A DNA stretch of 64,000 nt from Erythrophleum ivorense (taxonomy: Eukaryota; Streptophyta; Magnoliopsida; Fabales; Fabaceae): contig JAIUCV010000001.1 in the NCBI GenBank assembly GCA_026724425.1, positions 20,433,129-20,497,128 on the forward strand, in the 5' to 3' direction. Positions 36,209 through 49,861 of the stretch are shown one piece after another. The notes beneath the pieces were generated by a model. It searched no databases and had not been told where the DNA came from. It saw only the letters and a program-made list of their open reading frames with translations. The translations under genes were made by a program, and so were the position numbers. Position 1 is the stretch's first letter. The number at the start of each line of letters is the position of its first letter.

Positions 36209-37130
36209 CAAACACCGCAGAGCTAAGGTAACATAGATAGCTTTTCTTCTTCTTGGTTTTTCTTCTATTTTTCTCCAAGAATTCTTCACTTCTCTTTCTC
36301 TCTAAATTTCGTACATGGAATGAGGAGATGGGAAATTTTGTTGTTTCCATGAATTCTAGCCAAGAAAAGATGAAGAAAAGATGGAAAAATCATATATATA
36401 GCTTATGGATTCATGTGATTCAAGAAAATTCCTATTCTTGGCAATTTTTCTACAAATCAAGAAGCTTTGTATTTCAAGATACCATAGGAGAAATTGAAGA
36501 GAAAATAAAGGGGAAGTAATAGAAGAAAGCCTAAGGAAGAAGAAGATTAATACAACTTTGATTTTTATGAAGAAATTGGCAAGGAAACCCTAGAATTTTA
36601 TCTTGAGAAAATTGTAGAATCGATATGAAATCTCTAGAATTTGATTGAGGGCTTTTGTTTATCATCCTTGAATATGTATGTATGGCTATTTGGCAACATA
36701 AAAATGAAGCAAAATCACATGTCTTCTTAGATGTATAGGTTCGGCCAACACATGTACATATACCTAGGCAAGAGTTTTCTTAAATCCAACTAAATTAGGT
36801 TAATCTGCATGAAAAATAAAGCCTATGGTGAAATTTTGGTGAATTATGGATCATTGTATAAAAATTCAAATTTTTGAGAAAAAGTGTTGACCAAGATGTT
36901 CTAAATTTTTCTTGATGTTATTTGACATGTTCTGGATGACTTTTGAGGCCTAATATATTATACATGCTGCCTGGATTATGCTGATATTTATTTTGTGAAT
37001 TTTGGAGCCCATTTGGAATAGTTGGAAAATTGTGCAGCATTATGTCAAGAATGAAATATGTGATAACATATATTCTGGAATTACACATGCTGTTTATTGT
37101 CTGATTATATGAGCATGGGTTATTTGGTAA

Positions 37131-37212
37131 AGAACTGGCCAACATATAGGGCGGACAGGGGGTGAGCCCAAAGAACTAGCCAATATATAGGGTGGACAGG
37201 GAGTAAGCCCTA
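37131..37212 (+). repeat. 41-bp tandem duplication in E-type LTR
   Basis: Two units starting 'agaactggcc' (37131) and 'agaactagcc' (37172), each continuing through 'cggacaggg'/'tggacaggg' and ending 'agccc', with a few substitutions. Confidence 0.8.
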
Positions 37213-40200
37213 TGTATGTGCCAGAGTTGACCATTGGGTAGCTGCTGTTGTGTTGGATGTCTAATCTCAAAGATACTTAAAAATATCTAAACCACTAATT
37301 TTCAGACTCCAATACACAGTCATACTATCGAGATTATTTATGTATAGAGTTGTGCAAGAAAGTTCTTTCCCAAATATACCTATATGCCTTGATCAAATGA
37401 TGGCTTGGATGACATATTATTGTGATATTTTATATGACTTTCCTTGGGCACCCACTGGGGGACGCCTTAGTAAAGGAAGCAGGGATGAGCCTGCTATGTC
37501 ATGGCAGTGTAAGATGAGCTAGGCTTGAGCCTGCCGAAGCCAGTGCAACACAGTCTGAGTGTTGGGCCTGGCGATCTCCAAGGCCTAATGGTCAAGAGGG
37601 AATAAATATTGTTTGTGATATCTTCTCTATTCTATGCATGTAGAGATCTCTTAAATATCTTGCAACTGCTGAATATCAATTACGTTAAAACAATTCTTGT
37701 ATTTTATTCATATTCTATCTTTAGATATAATATGTCTCTTCACTTTGCTATATCATATTCATGTGAGATATTGCTAATAGGTATATCTCTTCATTTATAT
37801 TATTTAACAAACATACTGTCATGCCATTATAATGCTTGTTGTCTGTTAAAATTACTTAACTCTTCTTCATGGATATTATGTGGTATTAATCCTGTCTATG
37901 TTACTGAGAAAATTATTTCTCACTCTAGTGTGGTTTATATTTTTCTTAGATGCCAATCTATCAAGTGACCCCAAAACTCTAGGCGGAGTGGATCCAGTTC
38001 CCACTCAGGGGATGGGTCTTCGTCATCCATAATATACGCATCATATCATGTGATGACATTGTTCATGCTGTACCAGTATATTTTGTGTCCCCAGGAGAGT
38101 TGGAGTCCCACACATTCCCTGTGGGTGGAGTTGACCCTCCTGCTCCTCCATTTGCATGAACAGAGACCCAATTACTGATACTGACCCTTTTGTTATCTGG
38201 GAAACTTTCTTTTTGAATGGTTATAGGATAGATTCCCTTTTGATGTGATGTGACTTGTATGACCCCATCCCTTATGAGGGAACTTTTGAACTAATTTGTA
38301 TAAGTTACAGTGTATTTTCGTTATTATTGTAGTCCACTACGCCATTAATTAGATTTTATTGTGAAGGAATAATTAAAATAGAAAAAGTGATTAAACTCAA
38401 ATAAGGAATTCTTCACAAATATATAAAATAAAGAAGGGTATTAGAAGAGGTGTTACACCTAGGAGGGTTTCTAGAGGTCTTAGGAGCTCAAGAAAATATT
38501 TAAATGACCAAGGAAACATTCACACAAAATCAGATTTTACAAAATCCTAGAAAACACCATACTTTCCTAACTTGATTTTTATTTAATTTTCTTAGAATTT
38601 CTTGCTATATTCCTCTTCCTCATGGTCTAAAACCTTAGTTCCTCTCTTGTTTTTGGATAGAAAACTCCCCTCTTATATGGTTCTGTATGAGGCCGAAACA
38701 TACACCAAGAAGAAGCAAGACAAGAAAGCAACCAAAGTGTGAATTTACCTTAGATTCAAGTGTGTTTTTCAAGCTCTTTCTTCTTGGTTTGTTCCACCAT
38801 AAGGAATTCTAACTCCTCCCTTAATTTCTGGACCAAAACAGAACCATTCATCTCAAATAAACCATGGAAAGAGAGGAGGAAAGAAGAGGAATAAGATTGG
38901 AGGAAGATGGAGTATGAAATTCCTTAGATTTCCTTACCTCTCTCTTGATTTTTCTATAATTTGGGCAGAGAAAGTCATGCTTAAGAAGGTGGGAGAAGTG
39001 TGTGGGAGCTTCTAGAAACACTTTTTCAAAAATTTCAATTTCATCCTTCCGTAATGACAATTTTGTTTCAGCTTTGTTTTAGCTTCTTTTTGAGAGCTAT
39101 CTTTTTCATTATAAAATTTATGTTCCTAATTTAATAAAATGCTTTGGAATCACTCAATTTGGAGCTAAAACCTTATTAAACAAATCTGTCAAAGTTTGAG
39201 CTCATTGACGTTGGAAAATATACACCAAAAGGGCTTTACCAACCTGGGAGCTTCCCATAGTTTTTGGGGCCTCTGAGAATCTTTGGTAATTCAAATTTAC
39301 CATTTAGGAAGCCTTCTTATGTGTTTTTCCAAAAGTTGCATTTATTTATAAAAATATCATTACGTTTCATCAGTTTTAGTCATAAATTGTTTCATTATCC
39401 TAACTCTATTTTTCCTTCTATCTGAGCCTAGAATTATCATTTTTAGGAGCTTAGGACTCTACCTAAATTTTTTGGGACATTATCTAGCTCATTTCATAGA
39501 ACTTGCTTTTATATGGCTCATTTCATCATTTTACGAAAATTACATTTGTTACAAGCTCACTCATCCACTTGTCATTACACATACACATTTCATGGCTCAC
39601 ATATAGTCAAATTGCATAATCTTACATATATACATTAAAAAATAACATTTACACCATAATCTTATACTTTTACATTTGTGGGAATGATTACATTACAAAA
39701 TAATCATATACATCCTTTCATGTGCAACAAAATACATAAAACTCTAACTATTATCAAAATAAGACCAATCATGCTCTTTGATCTCTATTTTTGCTTCTTT
39801 GTGAGTTCCCTAGACATGGGTAGAAATAATATGGAGGATAGTGAGATTCTATGAATCCTAATATCTCTTTCACACTTCAAGCACAAGGCATATTTTCATG
39901 TCAAAGAGAGCAAGTATGCATAATAAACATCCAAATATCAAACATAACCATATCAATGAAATCATATGGATCCATCAAAGTAAAAACAAACTCTAAGGGC
40001 TTTCGGTCTAACCTTATCCAATTATTTGGGGCTTTTAGTTTGGCCTCACTCATTTTTAGAGACTTTTTTTTTCTGTGACACATTTTCAGGGACTTTTTGT
40101 AACACTCCAAAAATTAATTAAGGTGTTAATCATGGATTAGGTTAATTAGGAATAATTAATATAGGATAATTGGGCAAGTTAGGTGAAAGAAAATTTTAGA

Positions 40201-43200
40201 AAGATAAAATTATTAATATGAGTTTGAGATTTAATTGGGATAAAAATTTTATCTAAGCCCAAATTAATGTAGGAGATTATGATAAGAGGCTAATGGAGGG
40301 CCAATAAGTAGGTACAGACCCAATTTGATTTAATGGGTTAGAGACCTAAGGCCCAACTTGCACAAGCTCTTAGGAATGGCCCAATGAACCTTGTGCAAAC
40401 CTAAACAATGGAGTTCTTAAAACTAAGTCTGGCCCAATGAAATTTCAGCAGTCCAATGCATCAGAGCTGGCCCAACAAAGCTAAAATCTGAAGCTCGAAT
40501 GGAGTTGGACCTTGAAGCAACCCATGACCCACATTTGACCTAACTAAAACCCTAATACTTCAGCCTCTTCCCCATTTGCTGAAACACAAACACACATCTC
40601 AAAATTCGGAGGTCCAAAGGAGGCTCTAGGGTTCTTGGCACATTTCCACATTTTTTCACTTCTAGAGCAAGATTCCACCAAGGTAATAGTTATATAACTT
40701 AATCCTCTCATCTTTCTCTTCATTTTGGTCTGATTAATTTTTCATTTGGAGTATTTTCACCATACCCAAAATCTGAAATATGATTGTTTGGGATTTTCTT
40801 GGTGAAATTCGTAGGTTGAAGTTAGGGCTGACATTAGGTAAGTATAAATCCTTCATTTTGATACTTTCTTTGCTAGTTTGAGACCCCCATAGCTAATTTA
40901 TAATATGGGTATTAATTTTGTACGAATTTACTTAGAATTTTGGGTGAAATTTTGAGGTTTCTGCTATAGGACACTTCAATCTGAATTTGGGATTTGTGGT
41001 GGCTGGGTAAGTATTCCCTAGGTAGTCATTAGCATTTTAAATTCTTTGGACACTTGTTGCAACTGTTAATGATGAATTAAAGTAGTAATTCTCTAATGCT
41101 ATGGTTTTAGGGAGATTTTTGTACCATTGGTAGCTGTTGCAATTATCTACAAGTGAGATAACCGAGTTCATATTAATTATATGCATATATCTATTTTAAT
41201 TTCATATTTATCATACATAAATGATTTGAAATGTTGAATGAATTGATTGGCTATCCATTGTATTGTTGGACCTTGTGAGTCCATGGTGGAGCTGTGGTGT
41301 GGCTGCCACCCATGCATATACTTTGATCAGGCACTGGGTTATGATCAAACCTCAGATGCACTGAGCCCTGGTTGTGCTCAAAGGGGAGTAGGTGCCGTGG
41401 ACGGGCCTCTCCCAATATTATTGGCCCTTAACATGTGAAAATATGATTGCTAGTATGAGATAGTGTAACACCTTCATTTCTAGCTCATACCCATCATGCT
41501 TTACATGCTTATATACATATGGGAAGCAAAAAAAGGGAGATCATTTTCTTTAGGTTCATATTCTTTCTCTTTGGCATCATGCATGGGTAGACATTCACTT
41601 TAGTGTCACATGGACCGGGTGAGCTCTTTCTATGCATCCTCATGTTTAATTGCACTATTAAGACTCATTTCAATCCCAAAAATATGCTTTAGACCCATGG
41701 AAAGCAAAAAGGGATATGAGACATGCAATTTCGTTTTCGACAGATTTGGCCTCATTGCTTAGCAAAGTTTGGAAATTCATAACTAAATATAGAAAAATTG
41801 AAAACATGCTCTTCTGGTCACTATGGAAATATTAGACTGTCTACTTCATGGTAAAAATATATAAAACTCATAAAATCCCACACATAACGCGTTTGACACG
41901 CGAAATCATCTGCTGGTCAGAGAGGGTTCTGTTACCGTCACAGTTTACTGATATGAGCTTCAAAAATATCTAACTAATTCCCAAAAAATCCAATGCATAC
42001 AAAAGATATCACTATGGAAATATGTGGATGTTAAATAGAGAGTAAAAATATCTCTAGATCAGTTCATCAAGCCAAACTCCCAGAAACCAATGAAACAGTA
42101 CCTCGGGTCTGGCTGGGTGACTGATGCTGGGTAGGAACTTCGAAAATGCATATCTTTCTCTCTAGACCTCCAAATGAGGTTCTTCCAGTTCCTATAAGTC
42201 ACTGTGACTATCTAGTTTCTGAATATAAAATTTCGTAGCCATTGGACTACGTTTACCCCTCGGATGACACAAACTCCAAACTGACCAATTGAACAGTGTT
42301 CCTGAAAGTCCGAATTTCTGATGCCAACTTTGAGAAATCATAGGAAACTCTATAGACCTCCAAATGACTTGATCTTTAGCTCCCAAAAATATCTAAATAA
42401 GATCTAATCACATGTCAAATTTCAAAGCAGGAAGAGGTCATTTGGTCAACTTTTGACATCATGTGCAAAAGGGCCACTTTCTTAGTTAGAAAGGGGGCTA
42501 ATGGGGTCCAATCTTAGTTCTTCTACCTCTAGGACTCTTTGAGCACATGAGAAAGCATCCCTATGGGCTATCAATCATGGCTCAAGTGTCTAACAACCCA
42601 ATTTGGAGAAACTCACTATCCCACACTCACTTATACACTCATGTGGCCAATACTAAAATCATGCTTGTCATAACAAAACTTGCTTCTTCATTCAAAATGG
42701 TCTCATTCTCATATATACATGATAAATACATTGGTTTACAAACATTCATAGGTACTACATCATATACATCATTAATTTACATTCTTTGACTTAACTACAA
42801 AATAGAAACAAAAGGCTCTTTTACAAGTCTTCACTAATCTTCCTAACTTCAAGCTTGGTGGCTCTCATCTCTTGCCTCACTTGGTCCACCTAGCATGTTG
42901 GGATGGTGGAGAAGGGGAGTGAGATTCAAAGAATCTCAATAGCTCATCTCTCATTCAAACATACATAAAGCATGCAAACAAGTCTCACAATGTATGCATG
43001 GGCATGTTAGCATATGGAATCATAAGAAAAGCATTTGCAACATCTGAGTTGGCCATACATAAAAAGAACATTTTCAACATGTGAATAGGCCATACATAAC
43101 ATATTAAAGCTTGCCAAGTAAATGGATTAGCCTCACCCACTCACTTGTGGCTTTTGGACTTGCCTCACCCATTCTGTAAGAGGTTCTTAGACTCAACCCT

Positions 43201-44034
43201 TGCTCTTTGGGAGTCAACCTCACTTTTGGGAGACTCTTTACTTTGTCTCAACCAACTTGAGGGTTTTTGGCTCATCCTCACCATGGCTAAAGGGATTTTG
43301 GCTTTTCCATACTCAAGCAAACCCAAACAATCACATAAAACATCATTGAAATACATAGGCATCATAATGCTAGCATACTTTTCATGGTTCAAAATATACA
43401 TACACACAAGCAAGACAATATAAGCATACATCTTATGCATGAAAGAAGGTGGAAAGAGCTACCTTTTTAGCTAATCACAACTTTTTCTTTCAACTTGTCT
43501 CCTCCCTTGTGATTTTCACAATCAACTCTAGATAGGGGTGCTTCTCTTGAGCCTAACCATACAAGAAACATGAAATTATTCTCTTAACACTTTATTCATG
43601 AAGCTAGGGATTTCTTTCTACCAACCGTACTAAGCATATAAGAGCTAGGGGTTCTCTCTCTCACTAGAAACTCATCCATTCTCCTTCCTCTCTCAAGCTC
43701 TTAAGAAAAAGAAGCAAGGGAGAAGTAAAGATGTATGGGTCTTGGTCTTCTTCAAGAGGGGTTTTCTACTCTCCCTCCTCTGAACCAAGCTCAAAACATG
43801 GCTACTTTCACTACTAAAACCGTGAGAAGAGAGGATAAAAGGAGAAGAACAACATGCTAAGAGAAAAGCCATGGAAATCCTTACCTTTCTTGTTCTTCCT
43901 TCTTCCTCTAGGCTTCTCTCTCTCTCCTTCGCCCTTTTCTCTCTCTTAGAGTGAGCTCAAGTCGGTTACAGAGTGAAAGAAGGAGTTGAAATACTTTAAA
44001 AAGTCAAATCCTCCTTTTTCACGCTTTTCCGGAC

Positions 44035-44265
44035 TAACCCTCACTATAGCGAGCCATAACTATGGTGAGCTCAAATCAATCCCAGACCTCTGCCTTCGCT
44101 ATAGCGTTCGCTATGGCGAGCAGCTCCCTGGATTTTGTATGAGGTGCCCGAACTCGCTATAGCTAGAAGACACTCTCGCTATAGCTAGAAGACACTCTCG
44201 CTATAGCTAGGCTATAACGAACAGGTACATTCGCTATAGCTAGGCTATAGCTAGCAGACTTAGAA
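44035..44265 (-). repeat. CTATAGCGAG palindrome array with a 22-bp tandem unit
   Basis: Three near-perfect 22-bp units starting at 44153, 44175 and 44197 ('ctcgctatagctagaagaca'), among further scattered sites. The period differs from the 43-bp unit in the copy at 35982. Confidence 0.75.
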
Positions 44266-44285
44266 AATTTTCAGCTTTTAAAAAT

Positions 44286-44350
44286 TTTCAACTTTTCTTT
44301 TCTTTTCCTTTTCTTTTCTCTTTTCTTTTCTTCTTCTTTCTTTTTCCTGG
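44286..44350. repeat. (TTTTC)n-type polypyrimidine tract
   Basis: About 65 bases of only T and C apart from few others, in TTTTC/TTCTTTTC units, ending at the G-type LTR terminus. The other G copies have a simpler T (or A) run here. Confidence 0.75.
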
Positions 44351-45144
44351 TTGTTACAGATAGTAATCATGATATCCTAATTATTTCATTTATTGATATG
44401 ATTGGTGTTCTTCTTATGCTTATGTGAAATTATGCATGTATGCTAATTAAACTGGATTATATAATGGAATTGCCTTGGTTACTGAGATTTGCATCTCACC
44501 CCATTTTATGGGATTAATATTTCAGGTGAAGGTTCTTTGGGTAAGGATAAGGGGAAGCAAGTGGATGAAAATCCATGAGCTCTAACATGTGGGGAGAAGG
44601 CTATACTTAAGCTGATTTGTTTAGTATAGATGCTAAATTTTGTATTTCTTTTTGTAAAGCATCATCATGTAATCATGTTGCCAAGTGTAGGCTCTTATAT
44701 TTTGATTACCTAGGATATATTCATTAAGGAGTTAGACCTCAAGTTAGCTTGATATCAGATATATGAATCCATAACACTTGATGTATGAATTTTGCTAAAT
44801 TTATGGTATGGTATACTGTTGGAAATATAATTATGTGATGTATTAGATGTAATATGAACCATTGATGTATGAAACCTCTAATGGAATGTATATCAAATTT
44901 TTATTTCCAATAGTGCATGAATTCTTGTTGCTATTACTCTATGGACTTACTGGTATAGGATAGTTGGAGGAGTGGAAATTTACATTTAAGTTTTGAATTG
45001 GTTATGGTAGAATAGCTGGGTATATAGGGTAAATAAATACCATTAGAGTCATAAAATGAGTGGGAGTGGTCCTAGGGTATTCCTAAGATGAGAATTGGAG
45101 TATAGGGGACAAAATTTAGGATATGTAGTTATAGGAGGGAGTCA

Positions 45145-45540
45145 CACCGCGGCTAAGAAGGCTTCACCGCAGCCAAATGAGTTACAGAGGTGAGGGGCGC
45201 TGCGGCTGCAGCGCAAGCGAATAAAAATTTCCTGGAGAGTAACATTGGTGAGGAGCACCGCGACTTGAGTAATCTCGTCGTGGCTCAGTGAAAAAAAAAT
45301 CACCTAAGAGGGCGATAGAACAGAACCTCGCCGTAGCTCAAGTCAAGGAAATTAATTAAAGGTTGTACAGTAGCAAAACTAGCCGCGATGCTAGTGTACT
45401 GTGTCGAGGCGAGAGTCGTAAGACTTAGAACAATAGCTCCATGAGGCATTTCTGCTGCGGTGATTTGCGAAATTTGCCCAATAATTTTAGAAAGCAACTT
45501 AGCCACGACGGGAATGGTATGGGCCGCGGCGCAAGTCCCC
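45145..45540 (+). repeat. GC-rich cluster in B-type LTR
   Basis: Variants of 'caccgcggctaag', 'gctgcggctgcagcgc' and 'gccgcggcgcaag', at the same relative position as in the other B copies. Confidence 0.6.
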
Positions 45541-46801
45541 AAACTCATACCTTTAGCCTAGAAACCCCTATTTCTTCAATGATAATGCTAGGGAATAATT
45601 GTGAGACGTTTTTGTGTGTGAAAATTGATGAACGGATGAATCTCAAACCCCTCATGATGGTATAATTTCTTTTATGAAATTCTCACATTTGTGGTTGTAT
45701 AGTGGTGACCCTAACATCAAGATTCAAAATTTTCCATGTTTTAATAATTTTAATGAATTGTAATGACTCCAGACCTTGATCATTAATTATAAATCATGTA
45801 TTTAACTATAATTACAATGATTAAAAGATAGGGTTGTCACACTTTTAACTTAGCCTCACTCACACTTGAGACTTTTGGCCTTGTCTCACCCATATTAGGA
45901 ACTTTTACCTTCACTTCACCCAATCCAAGGGACTTTTAGCATAACCTTATCTATTAAGAGCTATTTCAATCTTAAATGCATTCAAGTATTACGTAATTGC
46001 ATAAAATTATTAAATAGCAACAAGTATAATTCATAATCCATACACAAACAAGGAATCAATGACACTTAAATAACTAATATAAGCAAACAAAAATATATGA
46101 AGAGCTGCCTTTATTCAAAGAAGCATAAAATTCTCCTTAATTTCTTACTTCCTCCTCTCAGCTTCACACCCACAATTGGGAGAGACTTAACTTGCTTGAC
46201 CTAGATGTAATATTCAACTCCTAAAAAATGTGAGAAAATGTGAGAAACGTAACATACAGTTTCTCCGTAAATATATGAAATTCATTAAATACAAAGGAAG
46301 TCCACCAGATAGAGTGATTTGAGGTCCAATAAAATTAGAATAATATTATATACCTCAAATAATTGTGATTCAAGGTCAGAGGTGCCTTGAAACTAGAGCC
46401 AAAATAGCCAGATGAATTTTAATGAAAATGCAACGAAAGGTAATGATATTTTTGTAATTTTGGGTAATTTTTAGAATACTCATAGGAGGGCTTGTTAAAT
46501 AAAAAATTTAAGTTTCCTAGGGTTCTCAGAGGCCTTGAAAATTATGGAAAGTCCCGGGACAATTAAAGCCCCTCTGGTAGATGTTTTCTAACTATGATGA
46601 GCTTGAACTTTGACCGATTCGTTCAAGAATGTTTTAGCTCTAAATTGAGTGATTCCAAAGGCATTTTATAAGATTGAGAACCTAAATTTTATGATAAAAA
46701 AATATGGTTCTAAAAAAGAAGATAAAACGAATTAGAAACAAAAATGCCAAGAATAAAGGACAAAATTGAAATTTTTGAAAAAGGAAAGTTCAAGAACCAC
46801 C

Positions 46802-46809
46802 TTTAAATA
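46802..46809 (+). promoter_or_regulatory. TATA-like site of F-related LTR
   Basis: TTTAAATA, about 555 bp into the LTR, followed by 'cacgctcctctgctctcc'. Same offset as in the F copies. Confidence 0.45.
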
Positions 46810-48109
46810 CACGCTCCTCTGCTCTCCCTCTTAGAACCGACTTTTTTTTTTTGCCCAAGAACAAAAGGGAGAGCAACAGTGAATGGCGTCCAAGAGTGAA
46901 GGAAAATGAAGAGGAAAAATTCAAGAAAAGGTAAGAAAAGTGTAGAATTTCATGCTCTTCCCTTTAATAAACTTATTCCTCTCATTCTCCTATTCATTTC
47001 TATGGTTTTGTTGATGGAGTTGGTGATGTTTTGGGTCTAGTATAGAGGAGGAATAACATAATTTGAATGAGAGGAATTCACCACTTGGAAGAGCACTTGA
47101 CAAAAGCTAAGAAATCAAGGTAAGTTATTGTCTTCCATGTTTCTTCTTCCTTGATCCTTCTTGTAAGAATTTTGTCCCATATAGAGCCCAAGCAAAAGGA
47201 GATGAATTCTAGTCCTAGCAAGGGAGATTCATAGGTTTTGGAGTGTGAGAAGCAAGTAGGTGCAAAGAAATCAAAGAAAGAAGCATGAAAATGCAAGATA
47301 GAAAAGTTAGGGATTCATGGAGACATTATGAAATCTATTTTGATCCATGAATTCCCTAGCCTAGATGAGTGTTTTCTTGAGTTTCTAAGACCCCTCAAGA
47401 CCTCCCCACACACTTTTTCCATCAAGAAAACAAAGCAAACCCATTGCTTCCTTTTTTCATGTGTCATTTCAACCTAAGGCAGAACTATAGGTTAGGAGTA
47501 GTTTTAATTTCATTTAAGTTTGGTTTTGTATCATATGTGAGGGGAGAAGATGAGAGGAAGTCTTGGAGAAATTTTTGGAAACTTAGAAAGTGAAATAGTG
47601 GCATAAGTTCCATATTATGACCTAAAGAACCAACATATAGTTAAGATCCTTGTTTTGATTGTGTGATGGCTCCAATAGGTCAAAATAGAGTCAAGAATCA
47701 TAAATGGAAGGAAAAAATGGAGCCAAGAACTCAAATTATGGATGTTGCTTCATTAGGTACATTTTAGAATCATAAAAGGGCCATTAAACCAAGTTAGTGT
47801 CTAAGGAAGAAATGATTCTAAGAGCTTAATTGGCTTCTATATATTATGTTTAGGCCAAGGGAAACAAGTCTCATATCTTAGTGAGTGTGGGGCCAAAGGA
47901 GATGAGAAAAGTGTGTAAATGCAAGCAATATGTTTTTTTCTTCTTTCTCCCATACATGAATGAATGTCTCTCTTATCTTTAAATGTGTGTATGTGTGTTT
48001 TAAGTCATGAAAAATATTTTAGCATACGTCTAGATGCCATGGTATCATGATATTATATTATGTATTCAAATGATGCTTAATATGTTTGCTTTGGTTTACT
48101 TGAGTGTGG

Positions 48110-48280
48110 TGAAGCCAAGAACCCTTTAACTTTAGTGAGGATGAGCTAAGAACCCTTAAGATTGGTTAAGACAAAGAGTAAATCTCCTAATAGTGAGGTT
48201 TAGTTCAAGACCTCTTAAGAGAATGGGTGAGGCAAGTCTAAAATTCACAAGAGAAAGGGGTGAGGCTAAACCACTTGCCT
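48110..48280 (+). repeat. LTR-internal minisatellite (diverged)
   Basis: About five units of 30-40 bp with 'agtgagg', 'caagaaccct' and 'gggtgaggc', a diverged form of the AAAAGTC array of the F and G copies. Confidence 0.55.
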
Positions 48281-49861
48281 AGCAAACCTACTCATGTTTG
48301 TATCACTTCTTATATGCTAAGCATGTTCCATAGATGACTACATGTTTTATGATGTTCATGAATATATTCTAGACTTGGATTTGCATTCTTTATGTATGAT
48401 GGAAAGGGAGATAAGCTATTGGGATTTTTTGAATCTCATTTTCTCCTCTCCAATGTCTTAACATATTAAGTGAAGTAAATAAGCAAGGTAATGGAAGCCA
48501 TCAAGTTGGGAGATGAATAATTGACAACAAAGTGCATATAATGTAATTCTATGATGGAAATGTTGTATAACCATTTGAACACATGTATATAGCCAAATAT
48601 TTGATGTATGTATGGAACTTAGTGTCAAATGAGTGTTATTGTGGTTTTGGACTCTTGATGACAAAGGCTGGCATTATGTCCTTGTATGTGGCATATGGTG
48701 AGAATGTGAATTCTTAGATTTTGGGTTCATAAACCTTTGAGACAAGTTTATTAGGTCATTTTGGTGCATTCCCATGTGCTCAAGTGATCACACAAGCTTT
48801 GGAAACAAAATTGGGCACTTCGGTGCTAATAAAAACCATAAAAGTGACCAAAGTGGAACCCTATGACACAAACTGACCAAATGGACAAATATTCATATGA
48901 AATTGGGCAAAAATGTACAGCTCATTAAGATCTTTTTGGAAAACTGAAGTGCAAAAAAATCAAAGCTCTGTAGAATTAAATTATAAATTTTCAAGATTGT
49001 GATTTTTCTGCTGTTCTAGCGCATGCACTGTTTATATGGTTATTTTTGTGTTCTATGTCATCTAAGAGCCAAAAGATACCCAATTCTTGTGAAATTTTAT
49101 AAGCATAAACTAGAGGTCATAATCTTTTTATGGCCACCAAGATCACCTCATTTGGAAGTCTAAGTAGAGAGTTATGAATTTTTGAAGTTTAGTGTTAGTA
49201 CTAGTAGTGCCAATCAACCTCCTGTATTATTCCATCATAATTTAGTTCCTAAATGAACTTGGTGTGGCCTAGAGATATTTTTCCTTAGATTTAACACTAG
49301 TAGCTTCTCAAAATGACCAATTTGTATGATTTGAATTTTTCTAGAATTAGTTATGAATTTCTAAAATTTATGACAATAACCTATAATAGTAGCCCAGATA
49401 GCTAAGACCTTGGGTGTTTTTTAAATGTCAAACATTTTCCACTTGATATTTCATGACCTAAAATTATTTGTATCATATGGTAGACATTTAAATATTTCCA
49501 AAATGGTATAGTTTGCTAGATTTCAATTTTTGTGGAATTAATTACGATTTTCCAAAGTTAGTGGACAAATTCTAGAAATTTGACCCAAGGCAACCATGTG
49601 GAATTTCATGTATGAATGCTATGAATTCGAGGCTTGGCAACATTTTGAGATAGTTTCACATTGCATGTATGTAATTAAAGTAAATAATGACTTAAGTGAG
49701 TCTAATTGGCCTAAGGTATATGAAATGGAATTTTCATACGCAGTGGAACGCTATATAAAGGAATGTAATAGTTGAATTTTTAAGGAAATCATGTTATCTT
49801 AAGTCAATTAATGAATAAAGGTAAATGGGGAAGATTAGAATAATAAGGTATTGCACTTTAT

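Larger units (their letters stand above)
31927..38457 (+). mobile_element. E-type LTR element, probably solo, split by G copy
   Basis: Starts TATAACATCCC (decayed TGTAACATCCC) and ends GGTGTTACA. Own sequence is 31927-33332 plus 36214-38457 (about 3.65 kb). Removing it restores the flow of the surrounding F copy from 'ggagaacca' to 'agaggtcttagg'. Flanking pentamers cgtgg and cctag do not match, so no TSD is claimed. It has three bZIP-like sites (32675-32747), a TATA box (33180-33187), a C/T-rich leader and a GC-richer block at 37440-38160. The frame at 37609-37968 is AT-rich and not gene-like. No primer-binding site or coding domain is seen. Confidence 0.65.
26502..39553 (-). mobile_element. 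F-type solo LTR, reverse, carrying B and E insertions
   Basis: Own segments 26502-27567, 30512-31926 and 38458-39553 sum to about 3.58 kb, the normal F length. The plus-strand left end is decayed TATAATACC (from TGTAACACC) and the right end is intact TGTTACA. Flanks are aactc (26497-26501) and agctc (39554-39558), a TSD with one change. Segment order matches the complete copy 4093-7964. It sits inside another, older F-type LTR. Confidence 0.75.
41464..44358 (-). mobile_element. G-type solo LTR, reverse, nested in B copy
   Basis: Plus-strand ends are TGTAACACC and TTGTTACA, with a perfect TSD gatag at 41459-41463 and 44359-44363. Removal restores 'gctagtatgagatagtaat', as in the uninterrupted B copy at about 28985. 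Length 2895 bp. On the minus strand it opens with a purine run (the C/T run 44286-44350 on plus), then the CTATAGCGAG array. Intact end motifs and a perfect TSD suggest a late insertion. Confidence 0.92.
40098..45841 (+). mobile_element. B-type solo LTR, split by G copy
   Basis: Starts TGTAACACTCC and ends TTGTCACA, with a perfect TSD ctttt at 40093-40097 and 45842-45846. Own sequence is 40098-41463 plus 44364-45841 (about 2.84 kb). It inserted into the CTTTTGG minisatellite of the old F copy, whose repeats continue on both sides. TATA-like TTATATAACT near 40690 and a GC-rich cluster at 45145-45540 match the copy 27568-30506. Confidence 0.9.
46248..49855 (+). mobile_element. 5' LTR (F-related) of an LTR retrotransposon
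   Basis: Starts decayed CGTAACATACAG and ends decayed TATTGCA. Length about 3.6 kb. It has a TATA-like TTTAAATA at 46802-46809, the AAAAGTC-type minisatellite in decayed form at about 48110-48280, and the shared 3' third. Unlike the other LTRs it is followed, 6 nt after its end, by a primer-binding site, so it is the 5' LTR of an element and not a solo LTR. No 3' LTR partner is found downstream. It interrupts the old reverse F copy at 46247. Confidence 0.8.

Noticed and set aside
37609..37968. 119-codon open frame
   Set aside because: AT-rich, Ile/Leu/Ser/Tyr-rich and without a known domain, within the E-type LTR. No support as a gene.
31922..38462. Target-site duplication for the E element
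   Set aside because: Flanking pentamers cgtgg and cctag agree at only three of five bases, so no duplication is claimed although the ends and host rejoining support an insertion.
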